From: an uncultured Lachnospiraceae bacterium
Lineage (GTDB): Bacteria > Bacillota_A > Clostridia > Lachnospirales > Lachnospiraceae
Reading direction: 5' to 3'
DNA: 7,783 nucleotides
Assembly (NCBI GenBank): GCA_947302185.1
Contig: CAMYVI010000115.1
Coordinates: 1-7,783 of the forward strand
Shown: piece after piece, positions 6,788 to 7,783 of the stretch
Position numbering within the stretch: position 1 is the stretch's first letter
Layout: each line of letters starts with the position of its first letter
Position numbers and translations under genes: made by a program
The notes under the pieces: model-generated
Databases searched by the model: none
The model's input: the letters and a program-made list of their open reading frames with translations, nothing else
Told to the model about the DNA's origin: nothing

Positions 6788-7783
6788 TCACTCGACCATT
6801 TCCGGTCTTCCTTCTCCGCCCTCATCATACTCCTCATCGATTATCTCAACATCAAAGTCGCCGGGCTCCTGTCCGTTACCTGTGTCAGAGCTGTAAGTGT
6901 CTCCGGAATTGTCGGCGCCGCTTCCCGGATTGTCCGAATCCTCCAACTCAATCTCAGCCAGAGATGAATCATCCGGTGAAGCTGTTCCGGACGGAATCGG
7001 GCTCGGTGTTCCGCTGGTCTCAGGTGCAGGCGTCGGAGACACAACAAGAATAGTCTCTCTCTGTGTAAGAATAACGCCCGGATAATACATGCACTCAGTT
7101 GTCCCGGTCGTACCGTTCTTTATGCATGCTATGGCATCGGCAACCGCTGTATTTGCAAGGCTCTCAGCCGGTTTTACTATTGAAGCATACATTTTTCCCG
7201 ACAAAATCGCAGTACTGATTTTATCGTCATTTCCGTCAAGGCATACAATCGTCAGCTCAATGCTCTGCTCCTCCACGATATCTGACGCTGCGTGTGCCTG
7301 AATACTATTTGCACAGACAAGCGCGCTGATCTCCGGTTTTTCCGCGAGCAATTGACGAATCGTCTCTTTGACCGCCTCCCGATTAGAAGCATCCGCATCG
7401 ACCTTCCCCGCCTCTGTCATCGAATCATAGCTCTTCATTTCCTCTGAGAACGCCTGAATTTCTGATGACATATCTGCATCCGCGCTCGTATAAATGTAAG
7501 CATAACTGCCGGTTTTGCCCATTTGATCGGCAAAGGTCTCAGCCAGACGCTTAAAGCACGCTTTCCGATCTGTCAGAATCTGAGCGGCAGCAATACCCTG
7601 ATCCGAAATTCCGCGATTCATAAGAACCGTGGATATCCCCGCCTGTTTTGCTTTCTGTATACTTGCGGTCGTAGCATCGTTGTCTGCATTATCGCAGATG
7701 ATCACGGATGCTTTAGCTTCTATCGCAGCGTCAAAAGCAGCCGTCTGTTTTGAGGCGTCTCCCTCTGATGTCATAACAGTCAC
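6788..7783 (-). CDS. Periplasmic binding protein-like (sugar-type) protein with acidic C-terminal tail, 3' part only
   Basis: The last 331 codons of a gene whose start lies beyond the right edge; the GTG at the edge is not a supported start. Residues from about 1 to 245 resemble the RbsB-like, sugar-type substrate-binding fold (Peripla_BP_4). Landmarks are AIEAKASVIICDNADNDATTASIQKAKQAGISTVLMNR at about 20-57 and ALVCANSIQAHAASDIVEEQ at about 154-173, followed by LDGND with D183 and ILSGKMYASIVKP. These proteins normally capture a sugar or related ligand outside the membrane, often as lipoproteins. The signal peptide is outside the window, so export is inferred. Some ligand-contact positions differ from RbsB: the usual ND is NS at 159-160. 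Residues 249-331 form a low-complexity tail, first Pro/Thr/Ser-rich and then Asp/Glu/Gly-rich, which is not part of the fold. Permease or ATPase genes are not visible. A binding-protein-like sensor is an alternative to a transport component. Confidence 0.8.
   Translation of the reverse strand: MTVMTSEGDASKQTAAFDAAIEAKASVIICDNADNDATTASIQKAKQAGISTVLMNRGISDQGIAAAQILTDRKACFKRLAETFADQMGKTGSYAYIYTSADADMSSEIQAFSEEMKSYDSMTEAGKVDADASNREAVKETIRQLLAEKPEISALVCANSIQAHAASDIVEEQSIELTIVCLDGNDDKISTAILSGKMYASIVKPAESLANTAVADAIACIKNGTTGTTECMYYPGVILTQRETILVVSPTPAPETSGTPSPIPSGTASPDDSSLAEIELEDSDNPGSGADNSGDTYSSDTGNGQEPGDFDVEIIDEEYDEGGEGRPEMVE

Noticed and set aside
1..7783. tRNA, rRNA, CRISPR arrays, insertion sequences, phage or defence genes
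   Set aside because: None seen. There are no regularly spaced repeats, transposase-like frames or cloverleaf sequences; the gene content is housekeeping.

Overview
This window looks like a chromosomal housekeeping region of a Gram-positive, low-to-mid GC Clostridia-type bacterium, most likely Lachnospiraceae-like. The evidence is the tig-clpP-clpX-lon gene order, strong AGGAGG-type ribosome binding sites, a proline/threonine-rich sugar-type binding protein, a standalone CYTH protein and a base composition near 50% GC. The genus cannot be named from the sequence alone.

Layout, read along the minus strand from high to low coordinates. At the right edge is the 3' part of a periplasmic-binding-protein-like gene (6788-7783, N-terminus outside the window) that ends in an unusual 83-residue acidic and proline-rich tail. 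A GC-rich intergenic stretch with nested inverted repeats (about 6718-6785) follows, then proC (pyrroline-5-carboxylate reductase, 5817-6611). The only plus-strand gene is a small CYTH/triphosphate-tunnel protein (5168-5611). It converges on proC, and a strong hairpin terminator lies between them (5686-5727). Next comes a DJ-1/PfpI family gene (4279-4833), divergent from the CYTH gene across a 334-base spacer. The protein quality-control cluster follows in the order tig (2770-4053), clpP (2150-2737), clpX (715-2016) and the first 229 codons of lon (1-688).

The cluster reads as one transcription unit. Gaps are 32 nt (tig-clpP), 133 nt (clpP-clpX, containing a 12-bp hairpin) and 26 nt (clpX-lon). 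A good sigma-A-type promoter with an extended -10 lies upstream of tig. A second promoter with the same 18-nt spacer and the same -10 hexamer lies upstream of the DJ-1 gene. I see no terminator between DJ-1 and tig, so DJ-1 transcripts may run into the cluster. Trigger factor folds nascent chains at the ribosome, ClpXP and Lon degrade damaged or tagged proteins, and a DJ-1 protein would fit a stress or protein-repair role.

I found no clearly novel system. The points most worth a second look are the binding-protein tail and its changed ligand motif, the structured spacer upstream of proC, the clpP-clpX hairpin, and the paired promoters that may link DJ-1 to the protease cluster.
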